NCBI GenBank assembly: GCA_012842645.1
Contig: DUSJ01000401.1
Span: 1-7,681 of the forward strand
Direction of reading: 5' to 3'
DNA length: 7,681 nucleotides
Origin: Clostridiaceae bacterium
GTDB lineage: Bacteria; Bacillota; Clostridia; DSM-8532
A program made the translations under genes and the position numbers. How positions within the stretch are numbered: the stretch's first letter is position 1; every line of letters starts with the position of its first letter. The notes under the pieces were generated by a model. The model saw nothing but the letters and a program-made list of their open reading frames with translations. It made no database searches and had not been told where the DNA came from. Below are positions 1-6,167 of the stretch, one piece after another.

Positions 1-830
1 CTCCCGAGGCAAGGGATACGGTATACCAGTACTTTGACGGCGGAATCATCAAGTTTGCGCTGCCTGTGCCTGTGGCAATGATACTGGCCGGGCTTGCTGC
101 AGCATTTTTCGCATTCCTGATAGGTTTGCCGGTCCTGAGGCTCAAAAGCGATTACCTGGCCATTGCCACCCTGGGCTTTGCTGAGATTATAAGGGCTATA
201 TTCCAGTGGGATAAGCTTGGACCCATAACCAACGGTTCCAACCTGCTCAGGAAATTCCCGGGATTCACATCGGTGCTGTTCCCCTTTGCGGTATCGGGGA
301 TCTGCATCACGCTGATCGTACTGCTGATAAATTCGTCTTACGGTCGTGCGTTTAAGGCAATACGTGATGATGAGATCGCTGCAGAAGCGATGGGGATAAA
401 TTTGGCAAAACACAAGCAACTGGCCTTCACTATAAGTTCGTTTTTTGCAGGTGTCGGAGGCGCGCTCCTGGCCATGTACCAGACGACTGTACAGGCTTCG
501 GCTTTTACTTCCGCGATGACATACGAGATACTGCTTATTGTTGTAATAGGCGGGATTGGTTCGGTAACGGGAAGCATACTGTCATCGTTCCTGTTTATAG
601 CCTGCAGCGAATGGTGGCTCAGGTTCCTGGACAATGAGACTTACATCGGGTCCTTCAGGGTGCCTCTCCTGAGTTCCGGGTTCAGGAAGGTCGTCTTTTC
701 GATAATAATCATGGTTGTCGTGCTGTTTTACAGGCAGGGTATAATGGGCACAAAAGAACTCTCTGCTGACGCCATTACCCGGTTCTTCAGGAAACTGCGG
801 GGGAAAACCAAGGAGGAAGCTGCAAAATGA
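1..830 (+). CDS. livM: Branched-chain amino acid ABC transporter permease LivM, 5'-truncated by the window edge
   Basis: Inner-membrane permease subunit of the high-affinity branched-chain amino acid (Liv/HAAT) importer; it pairs with LivH and is powered by LivG and LivF. The frame is open from the first complete codon at position 3 to the TGA at 828-830, so the in-frame GTG at 66 is not the true start and the N-terminal part lies outside the window. About 275 residues are visible, against roughly 300-350 for the family. Visible marks are the DYLAIATLGFAEI segment (about 150-190), the cytoplasmic coupling loop with AIRDDEIAAEAMGI (about 355-400) that docks on the ATPases, and further hydrophobic helices around GGIGSVTGS. 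The C-terminal tail is charged (RKLRGKTKEE), as expected for a cytoplasmic end. Its stop overlaps the livG start (ATGA). Family assignment is firm; substrate preference among Leu/Ile/Val or other amides cannot be read from sequence. Confidence 0.95.
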   Translation, partial: PEARDTVYQYFDGGIIKFALPVPVAMILAGLAAAFFAFLIGLPVLRLKSDYLAIATLGFAEIIRAIFQWDKLGPITNGSNLLRKFPGFTSVLFPFAVSGICITLIVLLINSSYGRAFKAIRDDEIAAEAMGINLAKHKQLAFTISSFFAGVGGALLAMYQTTVQASAFTSAMTYEILLIVVIGGIGSVTGSILSSFLFIACSEWWLRFLDNETYIGSFRVPLLSSGFRKVVFSIIIMVVVLFYRQGIMGTKELSADAITRFFRKLRGKTKEEAAK

Positions 831-1669
831 CTGAAAACATTCTGCACACTGAGAAACTGACCATGCAGTTCGGCGGCGTTATGGCTGTCTATAATCTGAC
901 TATAGATGTGTACAAGGGTGAGATAGTTGCTTTGATCGGTCCTAACGGTGCCGGGAAAACAACTGCCTTCAACTGCATCACCGGGGTGTATGAGCCGACA
1001 AACGGTTCGGTTAGCTTTTGCGGAAAAACCATTGTTTCAAACCATCCCCAGGGAAGGATGAAGAAGCTTTATGCCGGCGACAGGGATATCACCCGGTCAA
1101 AAGTAATAAGCCCTACCCCTGATAAGATAACCAAGCTTGGTATTGCCCGTACCTTCCAGAATATCAGGCTGTTCAAAAGCCTTACGGTTTTTGAAAACGT
1201 GCTGGTGGCGAAGCATATGCGGGCAAAGCAGAATATTTTTTCGGCCACGTTCCGGCTGAACTGGCCGGAAGAAAAGAGGGCAAGGGAAGAATGCCTGGAG
1301 CTCCTGGAAGAACAGGGGCTGCTTCAATACAAGGATGAGCTGGCAAGCAGCCTTCCATACGGGCTGCAGCGGCGCCTTGAAATCTCGAGGGCCCTTGCGA
1401 CCAAACCAAAGCTTCTTTTGCTGGATGAGCCGGCAGCCGGTATGAACCCGCAGGAAACACAGGAACTTGCCGAATTTATTGTCAGGATCAAGGACAAGTA
1501 CGACCTGACAATCCTACTGATAGAACATCATATGGACCTTGTTATGAAAATCTCTGACAGGATATATGTTATGGATTTCGGAAAGCTCATCGCCCATGGC
1601 ACACCTGCAGAGGTGCAGCAGAACCAGCGTGTTATCGACGCATACCTGGGGGTGGCCGACGATGCTTAA
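827..1669 (+). CDS. livG: Branched-chain amino acid ABC transporter ATP-binding protein LivG
   Basis: Cytoplasmic ATPase subunit of the Liv importer, 280 aa. Walker A is GPNGAGKT (residues 38-45), the Q-loop region is ARTFQNIRLF (107-116, Q111), the signature is LPYGLQRR (176-183), Walker B is LLLLDEPAAG (196-205) and the switch histidine is H234 in LIEHH. The signature departs from LSGGQ but resembles the form usual in LivG proteins. The C-terminal AYLG is also typical. Residues about 70-100, between the first beta-sheet strands and the Q-loop, are longer than in compact LivG proteins such as that of E. coli and contain a basic stretch (RMKKLYAGDRD). The start ATG overlaps the livM stop by 4 bp and is preceded by a strong AGGAGG at 811-816, which suggests translational coupling within one operon. 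Confidence 0.96.
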   Translation: MTENILHTEKLTMQFGGVMAVYNLTIDVYKGEIVALIGPNGAGKTTAFNCITGVYEPTNGSVSFCGKTIVSNHPQGRMKKLYAGDRDITRSKVISPTPDKITKLGIARTFQNIRLFKSLTVFENVLVAKHMRAKQNIFSATFRLNWPEEKRAREECLELLEEQGLLQYKDELASSLPYGLQRRLEISRALATKPKLLLLDEPAAGMNPQETQELAEFIVRIKDKYDLTILLIEHHMDLVMKISDRIYVMDFGKLIAHGTPAEVQQNQRVIDAYLGVADDA

Positions 1670-2360
1670 AGTAAACGATCTGAAGGTAAACTACGGCGGG
1701 ATCGAGGCTGTCAAGGGCATATCCTTTGAGGTCCCCGAAAAAAGTATTGTTACACTTATAGGAGCTAACGGAGCCGGTAAAAGCACAACGCTCAGGACCA
1801 TATCCGGCCTTGTTAAGCCTAAAAGCGGCACTATAACCTTTATGGGCGAGGATATAACCGGCAGGGATCCGGAGTTCATAGTTAAAAAGGGAATAACCAT
1901 GGTTCCCGAAGGCAGAAGGATCTTTCCCGACCTGACAGTCCTGGAAAACCTGAAGATAGGGGCATACCTTCGTAAGGATGACCTGAGTGAAGACTTAAAA
2001 AAGGTCTTTGACCTGTTCCCGCGCCTGAAAGAACGTTCCTGGCAGCTTGGAGGCACATTGTCAGGCGGCGAGCAGCAGATGCTTGCCGTGGGGAGGGCTC
2101 TCATGAGCCGGCCAAAGCTGCTGATGATGGACGAACCCTCGCTGGGACTGGCTCCGCTGGTAGTGCGGAATATATTCGAGATAATCAGGGAGATAAATAA
2201 ACAGGGTGTAACTATCCTGCTTATAGAACAGAATGCCAATATGGCGCTTAAAACAGCTGATATCGGCTATGTCATGGAGACCGGACGTATAACCCTGACA
2301 GGCACGGGAGAAGAACTCCTTGCCAATGAAGGCGTGAAAGCGGCTTACCTGGGAACTTAA
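1662..2360 (+). CDS. livF: Branched-chain amino acid ABC transporter ATP-binding protein LivF
   Basis: Second ATPase of the Liv importer, 232 aa, forming the nucleotide-binding heterodimer with LivG. I place the start at ATG 1662 (MLKVNDLKV), where LivF homology begins. The frame is open further upstream, but that part only reads livG out of frame. Walker A is GANGAGKS (34-41), the Q-loop position carries the LivF-type VPEGRRIF (81-88), the signature is LSGGEQQ (133-139) and Walker B is LLMMDEPSLG (153-162). The switch position is Q190 in LIEQN rather than histidine, which is the usual LivF arrangement. The C-terminus again ends in AYLG. The start overlaps the livG stop by 8 bp (ATGCTTAA), and a G-rich ribosome site (GGGGGTGG, 1646-1653) lies inside livG, so it is tightly coupled. 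No clear terminator hairpin follows the stop. Confidence 0.96.
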   Translation: MLKVNDLKVNYGGIEAVKGISFEVPEKSIVTLIGANGAGKSTTLRTISGLVKPKSGTITFMGEDITGRDPEFIVKKGITMVPEGRRIFPDLTVLENLKIGAYLRKDDLSEDLKKVFDLFPRLKERSWQLGGTLSGGEQQMLAVGRALMSRPKLLMMDEPSLGLAPLVVRNIFEIIREINKQGVTILLIEQNANMALKTADIGYVMETGRITLTGTGEELLANEGVKAAYLGT

Positions 2361-2412
2361 ATTAAAGTGAGCATAAGAAACAGCCCCGGGATGAACTCGT
2401 CTGTCCAAAGTA

Positions 2413-2421
2413 TGGTATAAT
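2413..2421 (+). promoter_or_regulatory. Extended -10 promoter for the hydrolase/ribonuclease pair
   Basis: TGGTATAAT is a perfect extended -10 element (TGn plus TATAAT at 2416-2421). It lies in the short gap after livF, about 40 bp before the hydrolase start, giving a predicted transcript start near 2428 and a leader of roughly 34 nt. No good -35 box is visible; the best candidate is a weak TGAACT around 2392, 18 bp upstream, which fits an extended -10 promoter that depends little on -35. Read-through from the liv operon is also possible because no terminator intervenes. Confidence 0.65.
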
Positions 2422-2446
2422 ATCAGAAAAAGTACTATTGAGGGCG

Positions 2447-2452
2447 AGGGAG
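2447..2452 (+). promoter_or_regulatory. Ribosome binding site that sets the hydrolase start
   Basis: AGGGAG at 2447-2452 lies 9 nt before ATG 2462. An in-frame TTG at 2438 would sit upstream of this site and has no purine-rich site of its own at the right distance, so ATG 2462 is preferred. Confidence 0.7.
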
Positions 2453-2461
2453 TTACTTAGT

Positions 2462-4132
2462 ATGTATTCGATGCCGGGGACGAGAAAAAAGCTGAAAACT
2501 GTTTGGATAACGACGCTAATCATAAATCTTCTGGCGCTGTTTATCGGGATAGCCTATCTCTTGTCAGGGATCAGAAGCGTTTTCTGGAATCTTTACGGTA
2601 TATTTATATTCGCTGCCCTGGCAATCAACATATACGTTGCATATATAGAAGATCCCCGGAAAATGAGGGGATATTTCTATTTTATCTATTCAGGGCTCTG
2701 TATGCTGCTGATACCTGTATTGAACTCCATAGCCTCATTTACGCCTGCCCATTATGATTCAATTAGCAAGGTATCATGTGCCCTTTTCCTTTCCCTGTTT
2801 GCATATGGGATCATGCTTTCGCTATCCAGGCTTATCAGCAGGAAAACCGAAGCTGAGATTCTTCTTGACGATTTTGAATTGATCAGGTACAGGAAGGAAG
2901 ACAGGAACAGGTCCCTGAAAACTGTATTGATAATCTTGCTGAGCCTTGTCCTTGCATTGGGATGTGCCGTGGCATACAAAATACTGGCCATCCATGTGGA
3001 ATTCTGGATTCTTGAGGCATTTATCCCGTCCGTATCTCTGTTTTACGCGTTCGTGTTCCTTAATACAGGGGTCCTTATAGTCAAGCTGCTGCCCGACAAG
3101 AAAAGCCTTGCCCTGAAAATCGTTTATTCAGCGGTAACCCTGACAGTGTTCGTTATTTGCCTTCTGCCTTTTGCGTCAGCCCCTTTCATGGCAGGGACCG
3201 CAAAAATGGAATACATAAGTGCCTTCGGGGAAGACTACCTTACCAGTTCGGATTATAATTTTGATCAATTCAGGAAATACAGGTTTTCTATTCCCGAGTA
3301 TTTTTTTGGAATGGAAACCAAAGGTGTCGCAGTAAGCACGGATATCCCGTTTTATACAGGTAAGGGAAGCGCTGATGAAGGTCTGCAACTGTACTTTGAC
3401 GCCTATACCCCTGCAGATGACGGCGACATGCTGCCCGGCGGGTATTCTGTCCTCGTTCGTATCCATGGAGGCGGCTGGACTTCCGGCGACAAGGGCTTCC
3501 TTAATAATGCCCAGGTGAACAGGTATTTTGCCAGCCAGGGGTATGTGGTATTCGACATACAATATGGGCTTAACGATATTAAAGGCATATCAAAATACGC
3601 AGAGGAACAGTACGGAGATTATACCGTCGATGACATGGTAAGGCATATAGGCATATTCCTGGATTATCTCGCAAAGCATGCCGACGAATATAAGGCAAAT
3701 ATCGACTCTGTATTTATTTCGGGAGGTTCAGCCGGAGGCAATCTTGCCCTGGCGACCGGGCTGACGCTGTCAGACGGCAAATACGGAGATTTTCCCGGCA
3801 GAAGGGTAAAGATAAAGGGTATCATTCCATTCTATCCTGCCAACAAACTTGCAGACAGCTTCGGGATAGGTGCTTCCCTGGAGTTCATCGATCCTGGCTT
3901 GATTGTCAGTGAATCATCTCCTCCGTGTCTCATCTTCCAGGGTACTCACGACGGGCTGGTGAAATATCCGGTTACCCTGGAGTTCAAGAATAAATATATT
4001 GCAGCGGGGAATCCGAAGTGCGCCGTTATTTCCGCGCCGTTCGGAGGCCACGCCTGCGACATGTATTTTCCGGGATACTACAACCAGTTGTTTTTGTATT
4101 ACAAGGAACGCTTCATGTATCAGTTCAGATAG
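2462..4132 (+). CDS. Membrane-anchored alpha/beta-hydrolase (esterase/lipase-like), seven-TM N-terminus
   Basis: 556-aa fusion of a membrane domain and a serine hydrolase domain. Seven hydrophobic helices lie near residues 13-35, 41-62, 71-91, 104-125, 152-176, 183-208 and 218-243. Basic residues cluster at the N-terminus (GTRKKLK), at 66-70, at 123-151 and at 209-219, so by the positive-inside rule the N-terminus is inside and the C-terminal domain outside. That domain (about 300-556) has the oxyanion motif HGGGW (335-339), the nucleophile elbow GGSAG with S423, a probable acid D497 (FQGTHDG) and a probable base H530 (FGGHACD). This layout matches the BD-FAE/esterase-lipase (COG0657-like) branch of alpha/beta-hydrolases, whose members deacylate small esters, including acetylated sugars. 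The substrate here is unknown; a cell-envelope or extracellular ester is an inference from topology. Own promoter upstream; the ribonuclease gene follows after 33 bp. Confidence 0.85.
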   Translation: MYSMPGTRKKLKTVWITTLIINLLALFIGIAYLLSGIRSVFWNLYGIFIFAALAINIYVAYIEDPRKMRGYFYFIYSGLCMLLIPVLNSIASFTPAHYDSISKVSCALFLSLFAYGIMLSLSRLISRKTEAEILLDDFELIRYRKEDRNRSLKTVLIILLSLVLALGCAVAYKILAIHVEFWILEAFIPSVSLFYAFVFLNTGVLIVKLLPDKKSLALKIVYSAVTLTVFVICLLPFASAPFMAGTAKMEYISAFGEDYLTSSDYNFDQFRKYRFSIPEYFFGMETKGVAVSTDIPFYTGKGSADEGLQLYFDAYTPADDGDMLPGGYSVLVRIHGGGWTSGDKGFLNNAQVNRYFASQGYVVFDIQYGLNDIKGISKYAEEQYGDYTVDDMVRHIGIFLDYLAKHADEYKANIDSVFISGGSAGGNLALATGLTLSDGKYGDFPGRRVKIKGIIPFYPANKLADSFGIGASLEFIDPGLIVSESSPPCLIFQGTHDGLVKYPVTLEFKNKYIAAGNPKCAVISAPFGGHACDMYFPGYYNQLFLYYKERFMYQFR

Positions 4133-4150
4133 AAAAGATTTTTGACCAGG

Positions 4151-4157
4151 AAAGGTG
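4151..4157 (+). promoter_or_regulatory. Ribosome binding site that sets the ribonuclease start
   Basis: AAAGGTG at 4151-4157, just after an AGG at 4148-4150, sits 8 nt before ATG 4166. An in-frame TTG at 4142 lies upstream of this site, and the eight extra residues it would add precede the normal MBL-fold start MKIRFLGA, so ATG 4166 is preferred. Confidence 0.75.
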
Positions 4158-4165
4158 TAATAAAT

Positions 4166-5815
4166 ATGAAAATACGCTTTTTGGGGGCAGCGTCAACGGT
4201 TACCGGTTCATGTCACCTGATAGTTACCGAGAAACGCAAGTTTCTGCTCGATTGCGGTATGTTCCAGGGTAGTGACGAGCTGGAGACTCTCAACAGCAGG
4301 GACTTTGACTTTGACCCTTCTGAAATCGACTTCGTAATACTTAGTCATGCCCATATAGACCATAGCGGCAGGCTCCCGCTGCTCGTAAAAAGAGGGTTCA
4401 GGGGCAGGATATATTGTACCGATGCTACTGCCGGCCTGCTTGATATAATGCTTAAGGACAGTGCCTTGATCCAGGAGCGGGAAACCGAATGGCAAAACAG
4501 GAAAAACCAGAGGGCCGGGAAACCTGCCGTCGAGCCTTTATATAACATAAAAGATGCTGAAGAAGCGATGAAACATGTGACACCGGTATTGTACGATCAG
4601 TTGGTGGACGTCAATGAGGAAGTCAAGGTCGTATTCAATGATGCTGGCCATATACTGGGCTCGGCGATAACAGAACTGTTCATAACAGAGAATGATGATG
4701 TATATAAAATAGTGTATTCGGGGGACCTGGGGGTAAAAGACAGGCCTATCCTGAGGGATCCCACCATCATAAAAAAAGCGGATTTTGTGATAATGGAATC
4801 CACATACGGCAACCGTCTGCACGAGAAAAACCAGCTTAGTATACAGAAGCTGGTCGATATAGTGGTCAGGACCATCAAACGCGGCGGCAATGTTGTGATA
4901 CCTTCCTTTGCCGTAGGAAGGACCCAGGAGATGATATATGAGTTCAACCGCTTTTATGAAGAACATACCGAGTACAGGGACATTTTAAAGGATGTATATG
5001 TGTATGTAGACAGCCCCATGGCGACTTCTGTGACTGACGTATTCAAGGCCAATGTGCAGGCTTTTGATGACGAGACGAAAGAGTACATACTGCGCGGGGA
5101 ACACCCTCTCGACTTTAAGAACCTAATATTTACCCGAACAACAGAGGAATCTGTTGCCTTGAACACAGATCCCGCTCCGAAGATCATCATCTCGTCAAGC
5201 GGGATGTGTGAAGCAGGAAGGATAAAGCATCACCTGAAACATAATCTCTGGAACCCGAAATCCAGCATCGTATTTGTCGGGTACCAGGCAAAGGGGACCC
5301 TCGGGCACTCAATTGTAAGCGGAGATAAAAAGGTCACTATTTTCGGTGAGAAGATACAGGTGGAAGCCGAAGTATATAACCTTGAAGGTTTCTCGGGCCA
5401 TGCGGACAGGGAAGGACTGCTGGACTGGGTGGCAGGGTTTCAGAAAGCGCCAAATGAGATATTCCTCGTCCATGGTGAGGAAGAGGCAAAAATGGAACTT
5501 GCAAGATCGATCACCGAAAATCTTAATTATGACTGCACCGTGGTCCGTAGCGATATGGAGGTAACCCTCTCAAAGAAGGACATAGTAAGCGTAGAGGAAA
5601 TAAAAAGAGAGCTTGTATCGCCGGAGGTATTGTCTGAAATCAGGAGAAGAGTATCGTCAGTTCATAACGCCCTGGAGACCATACTCTACAATACCCAGCT
5701 GGCGGTGGGAAGCAACCTGACGCCTGAACAGATCAAGGATATCAATAATATGGTCATCGAGCTTGAGAAGAATACATACGGCCTCGGTTCCGTGATGTCC
5801 CAGGAACCCAGGTAG
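4166..5815 (+). CDS. Beta-CASP family metallo-beta-lactamase ribonuclease (YSH1/CPSF-73-like)
   Basis: 549-aa predicted zinc-dependent RNA-processing nuclease (COG1236-type), cytoplasmic, with no signal peptide. The MBL fold starts at residue 1 (MKIRFLGAASTVTGS). Metal motifs are HAHIDH (61-66), H162 in DAGHILGSA and D187 in YSGDLG. Beta-CASP motif A is E211 (ESTYGNR), motif B is H381 (KGTLGHS) and motif C is H412 (FSGHADRE); SSSGMCEAGR (343-352) is another hallmark. The beta-CASP cap spans roughly 240-370 and an RMMBL-like segment follows to about 470. Residues about 475-549 form an extra, probably helical tail rich in E, K and R. Family members act as endo- and/or exonucleases on RNA. The family is close to certain, but the RNA targets are not visible, and it is not an RNase J, whose architecture differs. 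Probably co-transcribed with the upstream hydrolase. Confidence 0.92.
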   Translation: MKIRFLGAASTVTGSCHLIVTEKRKFLLDCGMFQGSDELETLNSRDFDFDPSEIDFVILSHAHIDHSGRLPLLVKRGFRGRIYCTDATAGLLDIMLKDSALIQERETEWQNRKNQRAGKPAVEPLYNIKDAEEAMKHVTPVLYDQLVDVNEEVKVVFNDAGHILGSAITELFITENDDVYKIVYSGDLGVKDRPILRDPTIIKKADFVIMESTYGNRLHEKNQLSIQKLVDIVVRTIKRGGNVVIPSFAVGRTQEMIYEFNRFYEEHTEYRDILKDVYVYVDSPMATSVTDVFKANVQAFDDETKEYILRGEHPLDFKNLIFTRTTEESVALNTDPAPKIIISSSGMCEAGRIKHHLKHNLWNPKSSIVFVGYQAKGTLGHSIVSGDKKVTIFGEKIQVEAEVYNLEGFSGHADREGLLDWVAGFQKAPNEIFLVHGEEEAKMELARSITENLNYDCTVVRSDMEVTLSKKDIVSVEEIKRELVSPEVLSEIRRRVSSVHNALETILYNTQLAVGSNLTPEQIKDINNMVIELEKNTYGLGSVMSQEPR

Positions 5816-5821
5816 AAAATA

Positions 5822-5832
5822 TGTCATTCTGA
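5822..5832 (+). repeat. 5' fragment of the TGTCATYCTGAGCG repeat
   Basis: TGTCATTCTGA matches the first 11 bases of the complete copy at 6051-6078 with one C-to-T difference. The rest of that repeat is absent here and the sequence runs straight into hairpin 5841-5857. The missing 3' half may be the fragment at 5994-6007. Confidence 0.6.
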
Positions 5833-5840
5833 ACTGTAGT

Positions 5841-5857
5841 GGCGACCAGTGGTCGCC
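5841..5857. repeat. Perfect hairpin, 7-bp stem with AGT loop
   Basis: GGCGACC, loop AGT, GGTCGCC. It is the first stem of module 1 and lies 26 bp after the ribonuclease stop, so it is the best candidate for ending that transcript, although what follows (CGTTGCTTTATT) is only weakly T-rich. Confidence 0.7.
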
Positions 5858-5883
5858 CGTTGCTTTATTGTGATGTCATGAGT

Positions 5884-5910
5884 TGTAGGGGGCGGTGTTC
5901 CCGACGTCCC
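5884..5910. repeat. Imperfect hairpin, second part of module 1
   Basis: TGTAGGGGGCGG through GACGTCCC. The stem 5889-5894 with 5905-5910 includes one G-U pair. It resembles 6134-6159 in its TTGYAGGGGG lead and CCCATC end. ATGTCAT at 5873-5879, just before it, repeats the start of the module. Confidence 0.55.
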
Positions 5911-5940
5911 ATCAAACCCGGAATACATGCTAACTGTCAG

Positions 5941-5989
5941 CCTGCGCATAGAACATCGCAGGATGTTCAACAAACATACTTTGTATGTT
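5941..5989. repeat. Cluster of three perfect inverted repeats, two of them overlapping
   Basis: CCTGCG (5941-5946) pairs with CGCAGG (5957-5962). GAACATC (5951-5957) pairs with GATGTTC (5962-5968) across a 4-base loop and excludes the first pairing. AACATAC (5973-5979) pairs with GTATGTT (5983-5989) across TTT. The cluster occupies the centre of the sequence separating the two halves of the split repeat. Confidence 0.6.
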
Positions 5990-5993
5990 ATTT

Positions 5994-6007
5994 AAGCGAA
6001 GGATCTC
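5994..6007 (+). repeat. 3' fragment of the AAGCGAAGGATCTC repeat
   Basis: All 14 bases are identical to the 3' half of the complete copy (6065-6078). Together with 5821-5832 it would make a nearly complete unit lacking only the three central bases that correspond to 6062-6064. Confidence 0.65.
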
Positions 6008-6050
6008 TTTGACTTTTTATGGACTCTCATTAGCGGTTGAAACTTATGAA

Positions 6051-6078
6051 TGTCATCCTGAGCGAAGCGAAGGATCTC
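6051..6078 (+). repeat. Complete 28-bp interspersed repeat of the HPERSEGS type
   Basis: Starts TGTCATCCTGAGCGAAGCGA and ends AGGATCTC. ATCCT (6055-6059) can pair with AGGAT (6071-6075). Very similar short sequences are scattered between genes in many unrelated bacterial genomes; when read as protein they give HPERSEGS-like peptides, which is why spurious small ORFs appear here. The biological role of the repeat is not established to my knowledge. Confidence 0.75.
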
Positions 6079-6079
6079 A

Positions 6080-6105
6080 TGCAGGGGAGAGCAGTGCTCT
6101 CCCGC
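6080..6105. repeat. Perfect hairpin, 8-bp stem with AGT loop
   Basis: GGGAGAGC (6085-6092), loop AGT, GCTCTCCC (6096-6103), led by TGCAG. It has the same loop and position in its module as 5841-5857 but a different stem sequence, so the fold rather than the bases is kept. Confidence 0.7.
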
Positions 6106-6133
6106 TAAGTCAAGCTGTAAGCACGCCAATAAT

Positions 6134-6159
6134 TGCAGGGGGAGCGTCCCATACGCCCC
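6134..6159. repeat. Imperfect hairpin just after the antiporter stop
   Basis: Read on the minus strand, GGGGCGT, a 5-base loop, then ACGC, a bulged T and CCC. It lies 8 bases beyond the antiporter stop and could end that transcript, although the following sequence (CTGCAATTATT) is only moderately T-rich. It is also the second half of repeat module 2. Confidence 0.5.
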
Positions 6160-6167
6160 ATCGGACT

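Larger units (their letters stand above)
5821..6159. repeat. Gene-free convergent gap filled with degenerate interspersed repeats and hairpins
   Basis: The 352 bp between the ribonuclease stop and the antiporter stop hold no convincing gene. They contain two diverged copies of a compound module in the same orientation. Each begins with TGTCATYCTGA (5822-5832; 6051-6061), followed by a TGYAG-led hairpin with an AGT loop (5835-5859; 6080-6105), a spacer of about 24-28 bp, and a second TGYAGGGGG-led imperfect hairpin ending in CCC (5884-5910; 6134-6159). Between the modules lie three inverted repeats and a partial repeat. Because both flanking genes end here, the hairpins could also stop transcription from either side, though none has a classical long T-tract. 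Confidence 0.75.

Noticed and set aside
66..68. GTG at 66 as the livM start
   Set aside because: The frame stays open and LivM-like to the window edge, so the gene is truncated rather than starting here.
1566..1661. Upstream extension of LivF to an ATG at 1566
   Set aside because: The extra 32 residues are livG read out of frame with no LivF similarity; ATG 1662 gives the normal family N-terminus.
5816..6167. CRISPR array or IS element in the repeat-rich gap
   Set aside because: Repeats are few, unequally spaced and diverged, and there is no transposase gene or long terminal inverted repeat.
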